64,000 nucleotides of DNA from Methylobacterium amylolyticum. GTDB taxonomy: Bacteria; Pseudomonadota; Alphaproteobacteria; Rhizobiales; Beijerinckiaceae. This document shows, piece by piece, positions 31,014 through 39,066 of the stretch; position 1 is the stretch's first letter, and each line of letters starts with the position of its first letter. Position numbers and translations under genes: made by a program. Under the pieces are notes generated by a model. That model did no database searches, was not told the origin of the DNA, and saw nothing but the letters and a program-made list of their open reading frames with translations. The DNA lies in contig NZ_JAUYZI010000019.1 in NCBI RefSeq assembly GCF_030700245.1, positions 48,046 through 112,045 on the forward strand, read 5' to 3'.

Positions 31014-31214
31014 CGCGGATCTTGCGTCGTTCTCGGGGCGTCGGCCGGGATCGTCGTCGCCCCGTCGCCGGGACTTATGTACGGTGCGCCGGGCGGCAGG
31101 CCAAGCGTCCCGCGGCGCGGGGCTCCGGGGCGTGGGTCGCGAGGGTTGCGCGGGCCGGGGGCCGGGCGGCATAAGCGTGCACCGGGTGCCCCGCATGGGG
31201 TCAGCGAGGGCCAG

Positions 31215-31472
31215 ATGGCAGGCAAGGCGGTTCCGCACTTCCACAACGAGCCGGGCGTGGCGGTCATCCACGTCGGCGTGAAGGAGTTCATGTGCATCGG
31301 CGCGCTGCCGCCGTTCGACCACCCGCACGTGTTCCTCGACATGGGCGCCGAGACCGAGATCATCTGCCAGTACTGCTCGACCCTCTACCGCTACCGGGCA
31401 GGCCTGAAGGCGGGCGACGCCGATCCGCCGGCCTGCGTCTGGCACGACGACGCCAAGCTCGCCGCGGAGTAG
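31215..31472 (+). CDS. Small CHCC zinc-finger protein
   Basis: This 85-residue protein has a conserved zinc-binding pattern: Cys in KEFMCIGA, His in FDHPHVFLDMG and a C-x2-C in IICQYCSTLYRY. It matches the zf-CHCC family, related to the mitochondrial complex I subunit NDUFS6. Bacterial members occur widely in alphaproteobacteria and may help assemble complex I; that link is from family knowledge. A flavin monooxygenase gene follows 15 bp downstream. Confidence 0.88.
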   Translation: MAGKAVPHFHNEPGVAVIHVGVKEFMCIGALPPFDHPHVFLDMGAETEIICQYCSTLYRYRAGLKAGDADPPACVWHDDAKLAAE

Positions 31473-31487
31473 GCCCGCCCGCATCCG

Positions 31488-32696
31488 GTGCCTACCGAAC
31501 CGCAGCACGCCCTGGAGCACCCCCTGGAGATCGGAATCGTCGGGGCCGGCATCGGCGGCCTCGCGGCGGCGCTGGCGCTGTCGGATGCAGGCCACGCCGT
31601 CACCGTGATCGAGCGCCGCACCGGCTTCAGCGAGGTCGGCGCCGGGATCCAGCTCTCCCCGAACGCCAGCCGGATCCTGCTCGAACTCGGCCTCGGCGCG
31701 GCCCTGCGCCGGGCGGCGAGCGAGCCGACCGGCGTCGAGGTGCGGGCGCTCGCCTCCGGCCGCCGGATCGGGGGGGTGACGCTCGGGGCCGCCGCCCGGA
31801 CGCGCTTCGGGGCGCCCTACTACGTCGTCCACCGGGCCGACCTTCAGACGCTCCTCCTCGACGCGCTCCGCGCCCGGCCAGCGATCCGCCTGATGATGGG
31901 CCGCTCGGTCACCGGGCTCGCCGAGACGCCGGAGCGCGCGGACCTCACCCTGGAGAGCGGGACGGGGGCGCAGACGCTGTCCTTCGATCTCGTGGTCGGC
32001 GCCGACGGCCTGCGCTCGCGCCTGCGGGGCCACCTCGACCCCGCGCCCCTGCGGCCGGGCCGGGCGGCGGCGTGGCGCGCGCTGGTCCCGCGGGAGGCGG
32101 CGCCGCCCGAATGCGCGGGGCCGGCCACGGGGCTGTGGCTCGGCCGAGGCCGGCACGTGGTGCATTACCCGATCCGCGACGGCGCCTTCGTCAACGTCGT
32201 GGCGGTGGTGCCCGAGGCGGTGGGCGACGAGGATTGGGGGCGGCTCGGCGAGCCCGCGGTGCTGCGCGGGCACCTGCGCGACTGCGCGGCGCCGATGCGC
32301 GCGCTGCTGGCCGTGCCCGATTCCTGGCTGGTCTGGTCGCTCGCCGACCGGGCGGTGGCGCGTCCGCTGGCCCGGGGCCGGGTCGCGCTGCTCGGCGATG
32401 CCGGACACCCGATGCTGCCCTACCTCGCGCAGGGCGCGGCGCTGGCGATCGAGGACGCCGCGGTGCTCCGCCGCCACCTCGCGGAGGCGGCGGACGTGCC
32501 GACGGCGCTCGCCGCCTACGCCGCCGCCCGCGCCCCCCGCGCCCGGCGGGTGCAGCGCGCAGCCCGCGCCAACGGCCGGACCTACCACGCCGGCCCGCTC
32601 CTCGGGCTCGCCCGCGACGCGGTGATGGGCCGCCTCGGCCCGGACGGGATGCGCGACCGCTACGCGTGGCTCTACGGCTGGACGCCACCGGCTTGA
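31488..32696 (+). CDS. FAD-dependent monooxygenase (salicylate hydroxylase-like)
   Basis: The 402-residue protein has the three aromatic-hydroxylase motifs: IGIVGAGIGGLAAALALSDAG (FAD ADP-binding, residues 15-35), the DG motif VVGADGLRSRLRG, and RVALLGDAGHPMLPYLAQGAALAIEDA (FAD ribityl binding). The starts are GTG or a slightly later codon. Sequence and length fit the group including 3-hydroxybenzoate 6-hydroxylase and salicylate 1-hydroxylase; the substrate cannot be told. It is closely followed by tRNA-Leu. Confidence 0.88.
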   Translation: MPTEPQHALEHPLEIGIVGAGIGGLAAALALSDAGHAVTVIERRTGFSEVGAGIQLSPNASRILLELGLGAALRRAASEPTGVEVRALASGRRIGGVTLGAAARTRFGAPYYVVHRADLQTLLLDALRARPAIRLMMGRSVTGLAETPERADLTLESGTGAQTLSFDLVVGADGLRSRLRGHLDPAPLRPGRAAAWRALVPREAAPPECAGPATGLWLGRGRHVVHYPIRDGAFVNVVAVVPEAVGDEDWGRLGEPAVLRGHLRDCAAPMRALLAVPDSWLVWSLADRAVARPLARGRVALLGDAGHPMLPYLAQGAALAIEDAAVLRRHLAEAADVPTALAAYAAARAPRARRVQRAARANGRTYHAGPLLGLARDAVMGRLGPDGMRDRYAWLYGWTPPA

Positions 32697-32731
32697 TCCC
32701 GCGCGCCCGCGCGGCTACCGCTCTCACCCGA

Positions 32732-32818
<87 letters not shown>

Positions 32819-32983
32819 AACCCTTGAATGGCGGCCACGATCCCGGCGAGAGGCTGGCTTCGCGGCGGCCGCGGTATCGACGCGGCCGATCTGGCCTCGA
32901 AGACATCGCCGCCGCATGCAGATCCCGCCGCGCGCAGCGGCGCGTCGCGCGGCGGGACCCATCTCGGCCACAGACCGCGGCGA

Positions 32984-33262
32984 TCAGAGCGGCCGGGTCG
33001 CCACCGCCTTGACCTCCTCGCGGATGGTCTTGGACAGGAACTGGTTGTCCTCGCGGACCTTGGCTTCCTGAAGGGTCAATCTCTGGACAGCCATCAGGTG
33101 GAGGATCGTGCAGGCCTTCGTCGAGGCCTCCAGGCAGGCATATTTGCCGCGCCGCAGGCCGAGCTTCCCGGCCATCTCCTTCTTGCTGTAGCCGAGCCTC
33201 TTCCGGATGCGCTTCAGGGCCGCCGCGATGTCGGAAGACTTGATAATGGGTTCGTCGGGCAT
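32984..33262 (-). CDS. Small XRE-like helix-turn-helix protein
   Basis: From the ATG at 33262 this is a 92-residue protein with a lambda-repressor-type HTH (SDIAAALKRIRKRLGYSKKEMAGKLGLRRGKYACLEAS) and a short helical tail. This start has AGAGG 8 nt upstream; an ATG ten codons earlier (33292) lacks one. The recognition-helix region is basic. It is isolated: 165 bp of apparently empty sequence separates it from tRNA-Leu and 295 bp from the next gene. Targets are unknown. Confidence 0.65.
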   Translation of the reverse strand: MPDEPIIKSSDIAAALKRIRKRLGYSKKEMAGKLGLRRGKYACLEASTKACTILHLMAVQRLTLQEAKVREDNQFLSKTIREEVKAVATRPL

Positions 33263-33557
33263 CGAAGCGGCCTCTGCCTGTGCGGTCGCCATGAAGCGCC
33301 AACACCGGTTAGGATTCAAGCGGCGCCCGCGATGCGGACGGCAATCGGGGTCGGGATCGTCGCCCTTCGGGCACGTGTCCACCGGGTGGTCCATCGACTG
33401 CGCATCGACTCCCAGGCCGGCGATCTTCGCCGGCCCGTCGCGCGGGTCGCACAGGTCGTTCGCGACCCTGTCGCGCGCGTCGGCCGGATCGCGCGAGCGC
33501 AGGGCTGCGCCGATCCGGCCCCGGGGCGCCCTGTGGGAGAGGGATGACGGGCGCTCC
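33263..33557. other. Intergenic region without a convincing gene, with one perfect hairpin
   Basis: This is GC-rich sequence with no family-like protein in any frame. It holds a perfect 9-bp inverted repeat, GGCCGGCGA-TCT-TCGCCGGCC (33415-33435), about 120 bp past the CoA-ester lyase stop. There is no T-run, so it is at best a weak terminator or a transcript-stabilising end for the leftward operon. Confidence 0.4.
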
Positions 33558-34433
33558 TCAGGCGCCCACGACCCCGGCGGCGCGGGCGGCCGCCAGCACG
33601 CGCCGGGCCTTGTAGAGGAACGGGTAGTCGATGAACTGCCCGTCGACCCGGATGGCGGCCGAGCCGGTGCGCTCCGCCTCCTCGAACGCCGCCACGATCT
33701 TCTGCGCCCGGGCGACCTGCGCGGCGTCCGGCGTGAAGGCCGCGTGTACCACGGCGACCTGATCGGGGTGGATGCACAGCTTGCCCTGGAAGCCCAGGGC
33801 GCGGGCGCGCGCGGCCGAGCGCGCGAACCCGTCCGTGTCCGGCAGGGCGACCCAGACGGTGTCTACCGGCGGCTCCAGGCCGGCCGCCCGGGATGCGAGG
33901 ACGAGGGCGGCGCGATAGGGGGCGAACTCGGCCTCGTCGGCGGTCCAGGCGAGGTCGACGTCGAGGGTGAAGTCGCCCGCCCCGAAGTTCAGGCGCCTCA
34001 CGCGCGTGCCGGCCTCGGCGATGGCCCGGGCGTTGGCGAGACCGAGCCCGGTCTCGAGAATCGGCATGAGGTCGAGGCCGCCGGGCGTCAGGCCCTGCTC
34101 GCGCTCGATCTGCCGGACGAGCCACTCGACGGTGCGCATCTCGTCGGCCCGCTCGATCTTCGGGATGACCAGCCCGTCGACGCCGGCGCGCACGCAGGCG
34201 ACGATGTCGCCGTAGCCGTACTCGGTCGAGATCGGGTTGACCCGGATGTAGCCCTTCGACGCGCGGGGCCTCTGCAACGCCGCGACCACGGTCTCGCGGG
34301 TCGCGACCTTCTCGGCCGCCGGGCAGGCATCCTCGAGGTCGAGGATCACGGCGTCGGCGCCGAGCGCCAAGGCCTTCTCCGTGCGCCGGGCGTGGTTGCC
34401 GGGCGCGAACAGGAACGAGCGGTAGAGGGACAT
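33558..34433 (-). CDS. HpcH/HpaI (CitE-type) CoA-ester lyase
   Basis: This 291-residue TIM-barrel protein is of the citrate lyase beta/citramalyl-CoA/malyl-CoA lyase group. Typical motifs are SFLFAPGNHARRTEKAL (CoA/phosphate binding), ADAVILDLEDACP (metal-binding Asp), YIRVNPIST (catalytic Arg), MPILETGLGLANA (metal Glu), LNFGAGDFTLDVD and KLCIHPDQVAVV. It should split or form a beta-hydroxyacyl-CoA. It is the last gene of the leftward transport operon, 32 bp after a permease, which suggests that it processes the imported acid. Confidence 0.88.
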   Translation of the reverse strand: MSLYRSFLFAPGNHARRTEKALALGADAVILDLEDACPAAEKVATRETVVAALQRPRASKGYIRVNPISTEYGYGDIVACVRAGVDGLVIPKIERADEMRTVEWLVRQIEREQGLTPGGLDLMPILETGLGLANARAIAEAGTRVRRLNFGAGDFTLDVDLAWTADEAEFAPYRAALVLASRAAGLEPPVDTVWVALPDTDGFARSAARARALGFQGKLCIHPDQVAVVHAAFTPDAAQVARAQKIVAAFEEAERTGSAAIRVDGQFIDYPFLYKARRVLAAARAAGVVGA

Positions 34434-34465
34434 CCGTTCAGGTCTCCAGTCGGGCGGGCGCCGGC

Positions 34466-35233
34466 TCAGCGCGGCCCGGCGCCGCGCCGGCCGACGTGCC
34501 GGTCGAGGGCGAGCAGCAGCGCGCCCGCGCCGGTCGCCACGGCGACTAGGAACAGGGCGAGCGCGATCAGGAGGCGCACGTCGTTCGTCTCCATCGCCCG
34601 GATCACCATGTGCCCCAGGCCGCGCTGCGAGGCGAACATCTCGCCGATCAGCACCCCGAGCAGCGTGAGCGAGAAGCCGATGCGCAGGCCGGAGACGATC
34701 CCCGGCAGGCAGGCCGGCAGCAGGATGTGGCGGGCGGTGGCGACCGGGCCGAGCCGCAGGGACCGCGCGGTGCGGAAATAGACCGGGGGCACCCCGCGCA
34801 CCGCGGCCATCGTGAACAGAGCCACCGGCACGACCCCGTGGATCGCGCCGAACGCCACCCGCGCCGACAGGCCGAGGCCGAAGAACAGCAGGATCACCGG
34901 GTAAAGGGTGATCTTGGGCACGGAGTACAGGGCGGTCAGGATCGGCTCGGCAACCTCGCCGGTGAGGCGGTGGGCCCCGAGCAGCAGGCCGATGACGAGG
35001 CCGCTGCCCCAGGCGATCGCGAGCGCCAGGCCGAAGGCGCGGGCGGTCTCCCAGACGCCGAGCTGGAACTCGTGGTCGGCGAGCAGCCCGCCGAGATAGG
35101 TCAGGGTCTCGACAGGTCCGGTCAGCACCTGCGGCCCGACGAGACGCGCCGTCAGCGCCCAGAGGATCGCCGCGGCGACGACCAGCAGGACGGTGTCGAG
35201 GGGCGCGGAGAACCGCCTGGGCGAAAGGGTCAG
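34466..35233 (-). CDS. ABC transporter permease (TauC/SsuC type), probable CTG start
   Basis: The inner-membrane permease has the usual six helices and the EAA loop (ILLPACLPGIVSGLRIGFSLTLLGVLIGEMFASQRGLG). The first conventional start (GTG at 35128) would remove helix 1, whose sequence LDTVLLVVAAAILWALTARL lies upstream in the same open frame. A perfect GGGGAGG (35239-35245) sits 5 nt before a CTG codon at 35231-35233. Starting there gives 255 residues, the family norm. CTG initiation is rare, so this start is an inference. The gene follows another permease by 72 bp. Confidence 0.85.
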   Translation of the reverse strand: MTLSPRRFSAPLDTVLLVVAAAILWALTARLVGPQVLTGPVETLTYLGGLLADHEFQLGVWETARAFGLALAIAWGSGLVIGLLLGAHRLTGEVAEPILTALYSVPKITLYPVILLFFGLGLSARVAFGAIHGVVPVALFTMAAVRGVPPVYFRTARSLRLGPVATARHILLPACLPGIVSGLRIGFSLTLLGVLIGEMFASQRGLGHMVIRAMETNDVRLLIALALFLVAVATGAGALLLALDRHVGRRGAGPR

Positions 35234-35305
35234 AGCAGCCTCCCCAGAGCATCGTCCCGAACGGTGGTCACCGGCTTTCGGAAAAGATGATGTGAAAACA
35301 AGGGG

Positions 35306-36055
35306 CTAGCGCGTCAGCCGGGCGTGCAGGCGCCGCTCGCGGGCCCACAGCAGCATGTTCACGCTCACCACGGCCGTGAGCAGGATCAGCATCAGGCCGT
35401 ACATCGTCGCCGTCTCGAAGCTCTGGTAGGCGAAAGCGATCCGGTAGCCGAGGCCCGAACCGGACAGGATGAACTCGCCCGCCACCACGCCGATGAAGGC
35501 GTAGACGACGGTGAGCTTGACGCCGGTGAACAGGTAGGGCGCCGCCGCGGGCAGGATGACGTGGCGCAGGGTCTGCGCCCGGGTGAGCCGCAGGCTCGCG
35601 GCCGTGCGCAGCAGGATCGGCCGCACGCTGAGGAAGCCGTCGACGGAGGCGATCGCCATGGCGACGACCGCGAACACGAAGGCCACCGCCACCAGCGGCC
35701 AGCGGTTGAGGCCGAACAGCACGATGAACAGCGGGTAGAAGATGAACGACGGCACCGCGTAGTAGCTCGCCAGGAACGGGTCGGCGGCCCGCTTCAGGCG
35801 CGGGAAGCGGTAGAGCACCACGCCGAGGCCGAAGCCCGCGACGATCGACAGGGCTGCGGCCGCCGCGACGGTGGCGAAGGTCGCCAGGATGTCCCGGGTG
35901 TACTCCCCCGAGGCCAGGATGCGCGCGGCGGAGATCGCCATCTCGCTCGGCGGGCTCAGGCTGAAGCGGTCGATCAGGCCGGTGCGGCAGGCGGCTTCGA
36001 GCGCGGCGAGCGCCGCGACGATCACCCCCGTCCGGATCAGACCCGCCCGGCTCAC
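35306..36055 (-). CDS. ABC transporter permease (TauC/SsuC type)
   Basis: This 249-residue inner-membrane protein has about six hydrophobic helices and an EAA loop (LRHVILPAAAPYLFTGVKLTVVYAFIGVVAGEFILSGSGLG). The GTG start overlaps the ATPase stop codon (GTGA), so the two are coupled. A pair of permeases with one ATPase and one substrate-binding protein suggests a heterodimeric channel, as in NitT/TauT-type importers. Confidence 0.9.
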   Translation of the reverse strand: MSRAGLIRTGVIVAALAALEAACRTGLIDRFSLSPPSEMAISAARILASGEYTRDILATFATVAAAAALSIVAGFGLGVVLYRFPRLKRAADPFLASYYAVPSFIFYPLFIVLFGLNRWPLVAVAFVFAVVAMAIASVDGFLSVRPILLRTAASLRLTRAQTLRHVILPAAAPYLFTGVKLTVVYAFIGVVAGEFILSGSGLGYRIAFAYQSFETATMYGLMLILLTAVVSVNMLLWARERRLHARLTR

Positions 36056-36915
36056 GGCGCCGCCCTCATCGCCTTGAGGGATTCTTCGCGCAGTTGCGAC
36101 CAGATCCGCGCGGTGATCGCACCGAAGCCCGGGTCGGCGGCGATGCGGCTGTCGCGCTCGCGGTCCCAGCCGGTCTCGATCAGATCGATGAACCGGCCGG
36201 GGCGGGCCGACATCACGCCGATCCGGTCCGACAGGAGCGCCGCCTCGTCGAGGGAATGGGTGATCAGCAGGATCGTCGCCCCGGTCTCCCGCCACAGCCG
36301 CAGCAATTCGTCGCCCATCAGGAGCTTGGTCTGCTGGTCCAGCGCCCCGAACGGCTCGTCGAGGAGGATCAGGCGGGGGCGCATCACCAGGGTGCGGGCG
36401 ATGCAGACGCGCTGGCGCATGCCGCCGGAGAGCTGCGCCGGGAAGGCGTCGGCGAAGCCCGACAGGCCGATCAGCCCAAGCGCCTCCGCGACCCGGGCGC
36501 GAACTTCCGCCTCCGGGGTCTTCAAGCGGCGCAGGCCGAAGGCGGCGTTGTCGAACACGCTGAGCCAGGGGAAGCTCGAATCCTCCTGGAACACCACGCC
36601 GACCCCGTCGGGGACCTGCCCCGTGACCGCGCGCCCCTCGAAGCTGACGCTTCCCGCGCTCGCCGCCGAGAGGCCGGCCAGCACGTCGAGCAGGGTGGAC
36701 TTGCCGCAGCCCGAGGGTCCGACGACCGAGAAGAACTCGCCCGGGGCGAGGTCGAGGTCGAGGGGCCCCAGCGCCTTCAGTGGCGGGCGGCCGCCCGCGC
36801 CCGGATAGACCCGCGTCAGGCCGCGCACGCGCACGTGCGCGGCGCCCGCCGCCCCCGCGGCCGAGCCCCCCGTCCGCGCGGGCTCCGGGCGGGAGAGGGC
36901 CGCGCCGCCGGTCAT
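36052..36915 (-). CDS. ABC transporter ATP-binding protein (NitT/TauT type)
   Basis: This 287-residue ATPase has Walker A GPSGCGKST, Q-loop VFQEDSSFPWL, signature LSGGMRQR, Walker B LILLDEPFGALD and switch ITHS, all intact, after a Gly/Ala-rich N-terminal stretch of about 27 residues. The start ATG overlaps the stop of the binding-protein gene (ATGA). The motif set and the operon fit importers of sulfonates, nitrate, pyrimidine precursors or aromatic/organic acids. Confidence 0.93.
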   Translation of the reverse strand: MTGGAALSRPEPARTGGSAAGAAGAAHVRVRGLTRVYPGAGGRPPLKALGPLDLDLAPGEFFSVVGPSGCGKSTLLDVLAGLSAASAGSVSFEGRAVTGQVPDGVGVVFQEDSSFPWLSVFDNAAFGLRRLKTPEAEVRARVAEALGLIGLSGFADAFPAQLSGGMRQRVCIARTLVMRPRLILLDEPFGALDQQTKLLMGDELLRLWRETGATILLITHSLDEAALLSDRIGVMSARPGRFIDLIETGWDRERDSRIAADPGFGAITARIWSQLREESLKAMRAAP

Positions 36916-37913
36916 CGTCCGACCTGCGCCCCGGCCTTGCGCTTCAGGTCGTCGGGCAGTGCGACCTCCGACACGACGCTCGCCCAGTCGATCGGCTTGT
37001 CGTCCACGGCTCCGACGCTCTGCAACACCCGCAGCGACGTTTCCAGCCCCTCGTAGTCGATGTCGCCGCGGCTCCAGTAATCGACGCCCTTGACGGTCCT
37101 CACGTTGTCGATCGCCTCGCGGAACACCTTGGGATCGATGCGGAACTCGGCGGCGGCGATGTCGGCGGCGGCGCCCGGATCCTTGTAGACCGCGTCCACG
37201 CCGCGGCGGCGCGCTTCGATGATGGCGCGGATCACGTCGGGATGCTTGGCGAGATAGTCGGCCCGGACGATGCCCACCGTCTGCGAAATCTTCGGGATGA
37301 AGTCCGCCGAGTTGAAGACGAGGCGGTACTGGTCCTTGTCGCGGCTCCAGATCGGCTCCTGCGTCCAGGCGACGTCGACGCCCTTCTCGCGCAGGGCGGT
37401 GAGGCTCGGGCCGACCCCGCCCACCGCCCGCTTGTCGACCTTGACGCCGGTGACCCGGATGATCTCCGACAGCACCGTGTCGGTCCCGCCCTTGGGCGAC
37501 GAGTACCCGACGGTCAGGCCGGCGAGATCCTCCGGGCGCTTGACCCGCTCGTCGTCCTTGCGCGCCACCCAGAGGATGTCGCCCACGGTGTTGACCGCCG
37601 AGTTGACGATCTTGATCGGCAGGCCCTGCTTGATCGCGGCGATGGCGGCGGAGGTGGCGACCTCGCCGTAGGGCAGCTCCGAGGCCAGCGCGTTGCGCAC
37701 GCTCGTGCCGCCGCCCTGCGAGGTGAGGAAGCCCGGCGTGTCCATGCCGGCCGCCTTGAAGGCGCCGCTGGCCTTGGCCACCGCGTAGGGCACGCCGTAC
37801 ATCGACACGCCGTAATGCGTGACGGTGATCTCGGCCGCGCCGGACGGGCCCGTCGCGAGGCTTGCGCCCAGCGCGAGCGTGACGGCAGCCGTGCGGCGCC
37901 AGCCTGTGAGCAT
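36912..37913 (-). CDS. ABC transporter substrate-binding protein (NMT1/SsuA type)
   Basis: The start is the ATG at 37913 with GGGAGG upstream, giving 333 residues with a Sec signal peptide (MLTGWRRTAAVTLALGASLA, cleavage near GAAE). The mature protein has the two-lobe NMT1/TauA-like pattern (EITVTHYGVSMYGVPYAVAKASGAFKA, GLTVGYSSPKGGTD, GVDVAWTQEPIW). It is the first gene of the leftward operon and faces the BKACE gene across a 233-bp regulatory region with two operator-like palindromes. The ligand is probably an organic acid metabolised by the neighbouring CoA enzymes. Confidence 0.9.
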   Translation of the reverse strand: MLTGWRRTAAVTLALGASLATGPSGAAEITVTHYGVSMYGVPYAVAKASGAFKAAGMDTPGFLTSQGGGTSVRNALASELPYGEVATSAAIAAIKQGLPIKIVNSAVNTVGDILWVARKDDERVKRPEDLAGLTVGYSSPKGGTDTVLSEIIRVTGVKVDKRAVGGVGPSLTALREKGVDVAWTQEPIWSRDKDQYRLVFNSADFIPKISQTVGIVRADYLAKHPDVIRAIIEARRRGVDAVYKDPGAAADIAAAEFRIDPKVFREAIDNVRTVKGVDYWSRGDIDYEGLETSLRVLQSVGAVDDKPIDWASVVSEVALPDDLKRKAGAQVGR

Positions 37914-38008
37914 CGCTCCCTCCCGTGGAGACCGCGCCGCGCTTGCCCGCGGTCGCGCGGCGAAGCACGTGTTCGCCGCCGTTCCAGTGAGCCTGCCACG
38001 CCCGCCTT

Positions 38009-38018
38009 TTGCATGCAA
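38009..38018. promoter_or_regulatory. Operator-like palindrome TTGCATGCAA, copy 1
   Basis: This perfect 10-bp palindrome lies in the divergent region between the ABC importer operon and the BKACE operon. An identical copy is at 38083-38092, 74 bp away (about seven helical turns). FCD-type GntR proteins commonly bind such TTG-N4-CAA palindromes, and a GntR/FCD gene ends the rightward operon. Confidence 0.6.
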
Positions 38019-38052
38019 TAGGGAAGCAGAAGGCCGTCAGCGTGAGGGTCAA

Positions 38053-38080
38053 CCACCTTGCATCCGCGCCCGTAAGGTGG
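38053..38080. repeat. Inverted repeat CCACCTT/AAGGTGG in the divergent promoter region
   Basis: Arms at 38053-38059 and 38074-38080 with a 14-nt spacer lie between the two TTGCATGCAA palindromes. It could be an additional protein-binding site or part of a leader hairpin. Confidence 0.3.
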
Positions 38081-38082
38081 GA

Positions 38083-38092
38083 TTGCATGCAA
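38083..38092. promoter_or_regulatory. Operator-like palindrome TTGCATGCAA, copy 2
   Basis: This copy is identical to 38009-38018 and lies 54 bp before the BKACE start codon, where a repressor could cover the promoter. Two identical 10-bp palindromes in 84 bp of 70%-GC DNA are unlikely by chance. Confidence 0.6.
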
Positions 38093-38146
38093 ACGGACCG
38101 ACGCGGCCGCTACGAGCCGCGCGGGGGGCGGAAGCGCGGGACGGCG

Positions 38147-39022
38147 ATGGACAAGCTCATCATCGAGGTGCGCGCCAACGAGTACATGCCCCGCGACGTG
38201 AACCCGCACGTGCCGTTCACGCCCGCGGAACTCGGCCGCGACGCCGCCGCGGTCGAGGCGGCCGGGGCCTCGATGATCCATTTCCACGCCCGCGAGGACG
38301 ACGGAGCGCCCGCCCACGCCTACGAGCGCTACCGCGACTCGATCCGCGCGATCCGGGAGGCGAGCGGCCTGATCGTCCACCCGACGCTGGGGCAGATCAC
38401 CGTCCAGGGCGACGAGGCCCGGGTGGCGCACATCCCGCGGCTCGCCGCCGACGGCCTGCGGCCGGATTTCGGCTCGGTCGATCTCGGCAGCACCAACATC
38501 GACATCTACGATGTCGAGAAGCGGGCCTACACCTCGCAGGACAAGGCCTACGTCAACTCGACCCGCACGCTGACCTTCCTGCTCAAGACCTTCGCCGAGG
38601 CCGGCGTGCGCCCGGTGATCGCCTGCTGGAGCATCCCGTTCGTCCGCACGATCGAGGCGTTCGTGGACATGGGCCTGCTGCCGGAGCCGGTCTTCGCCCT
38701 GCTGATCCACAGCGGCGGCGGCCAGTTCGGCGCCCACCCGCCGACCCCCGCGGGCCTGCGCGCCTATCTCGACTGCCTGCCGGCGCGCAACATCGTCTGG
38801 TCCGTCTCGGCCAAGCCCGGCAACCTGTTCCCCACCGCCGCGCAGGCGATCCAGCTCGGCGGCCACGTCTCGATCGGCATCGGCGACCACACCTACGCCG
38901 AGCTCGGCGCCCCGACGAACGCCGAGCTCGTGACACGGATCGTCGAGATCGCCCGCGCCTGCGGGCGCGCGGTCGCGACGCCCGACGAGGCGCGCCGCAT
39001 CCTCGGCCTCGGCCCGCGCTGA
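38147..39022 (+). CDS. Beta-keto acid cleavage enzyme (BKACE, DUF849)
   Basis: The 291-residue TIM-barrel protein starts at the ATG at 38147 (MDKLIIEVRANEYMPR). The zinc-binding pair is His45-x-His47 (MIHFHARE), and the later LIHSGGG and GHVSIGIGDHTY motifs fit the family, whose founder Kce cleaves 3-keto-5-aminohexanoate with acetyl-CoA. BKACE enzymes transfer the keto-acid end to acetyl-CoA, giving acetoacetate and a new CoA ester. The substrate is not deducible. It begins a rightward operon with a CoA-transferase and a GntR regulator. Confidence 0.88.
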   Translation: MDKLIIEVRANEYMPRDVNPHVPFTPAELGRDAAAVEAAGASMIHFHAREDDGAPAHAYERYRDSIRAIREASGLIVHPTLGQITVQGDEARVAHIPRLAADGLRPDFGSVDLGSTNIDIYDVEKRAYTSQDKAYVNSTRTLTFLLKTFAEAGVRPVIACWSIPFVRTIEAFVDMGLLPEPVFALLIHSGGGQFGAHPPTPAGLRAYLDCLPARNIVWSVSAKPGNLFPTAAQAIQLGGHVSIGIGDHTYAELGAPTNAELVTRIVEIARACGRAVATPDEARRILGLGPR

Positions 39023-39066
39023 CGGCGATCGGACCCCCATTCGGACATCGGATTCGAGGACAGGAC

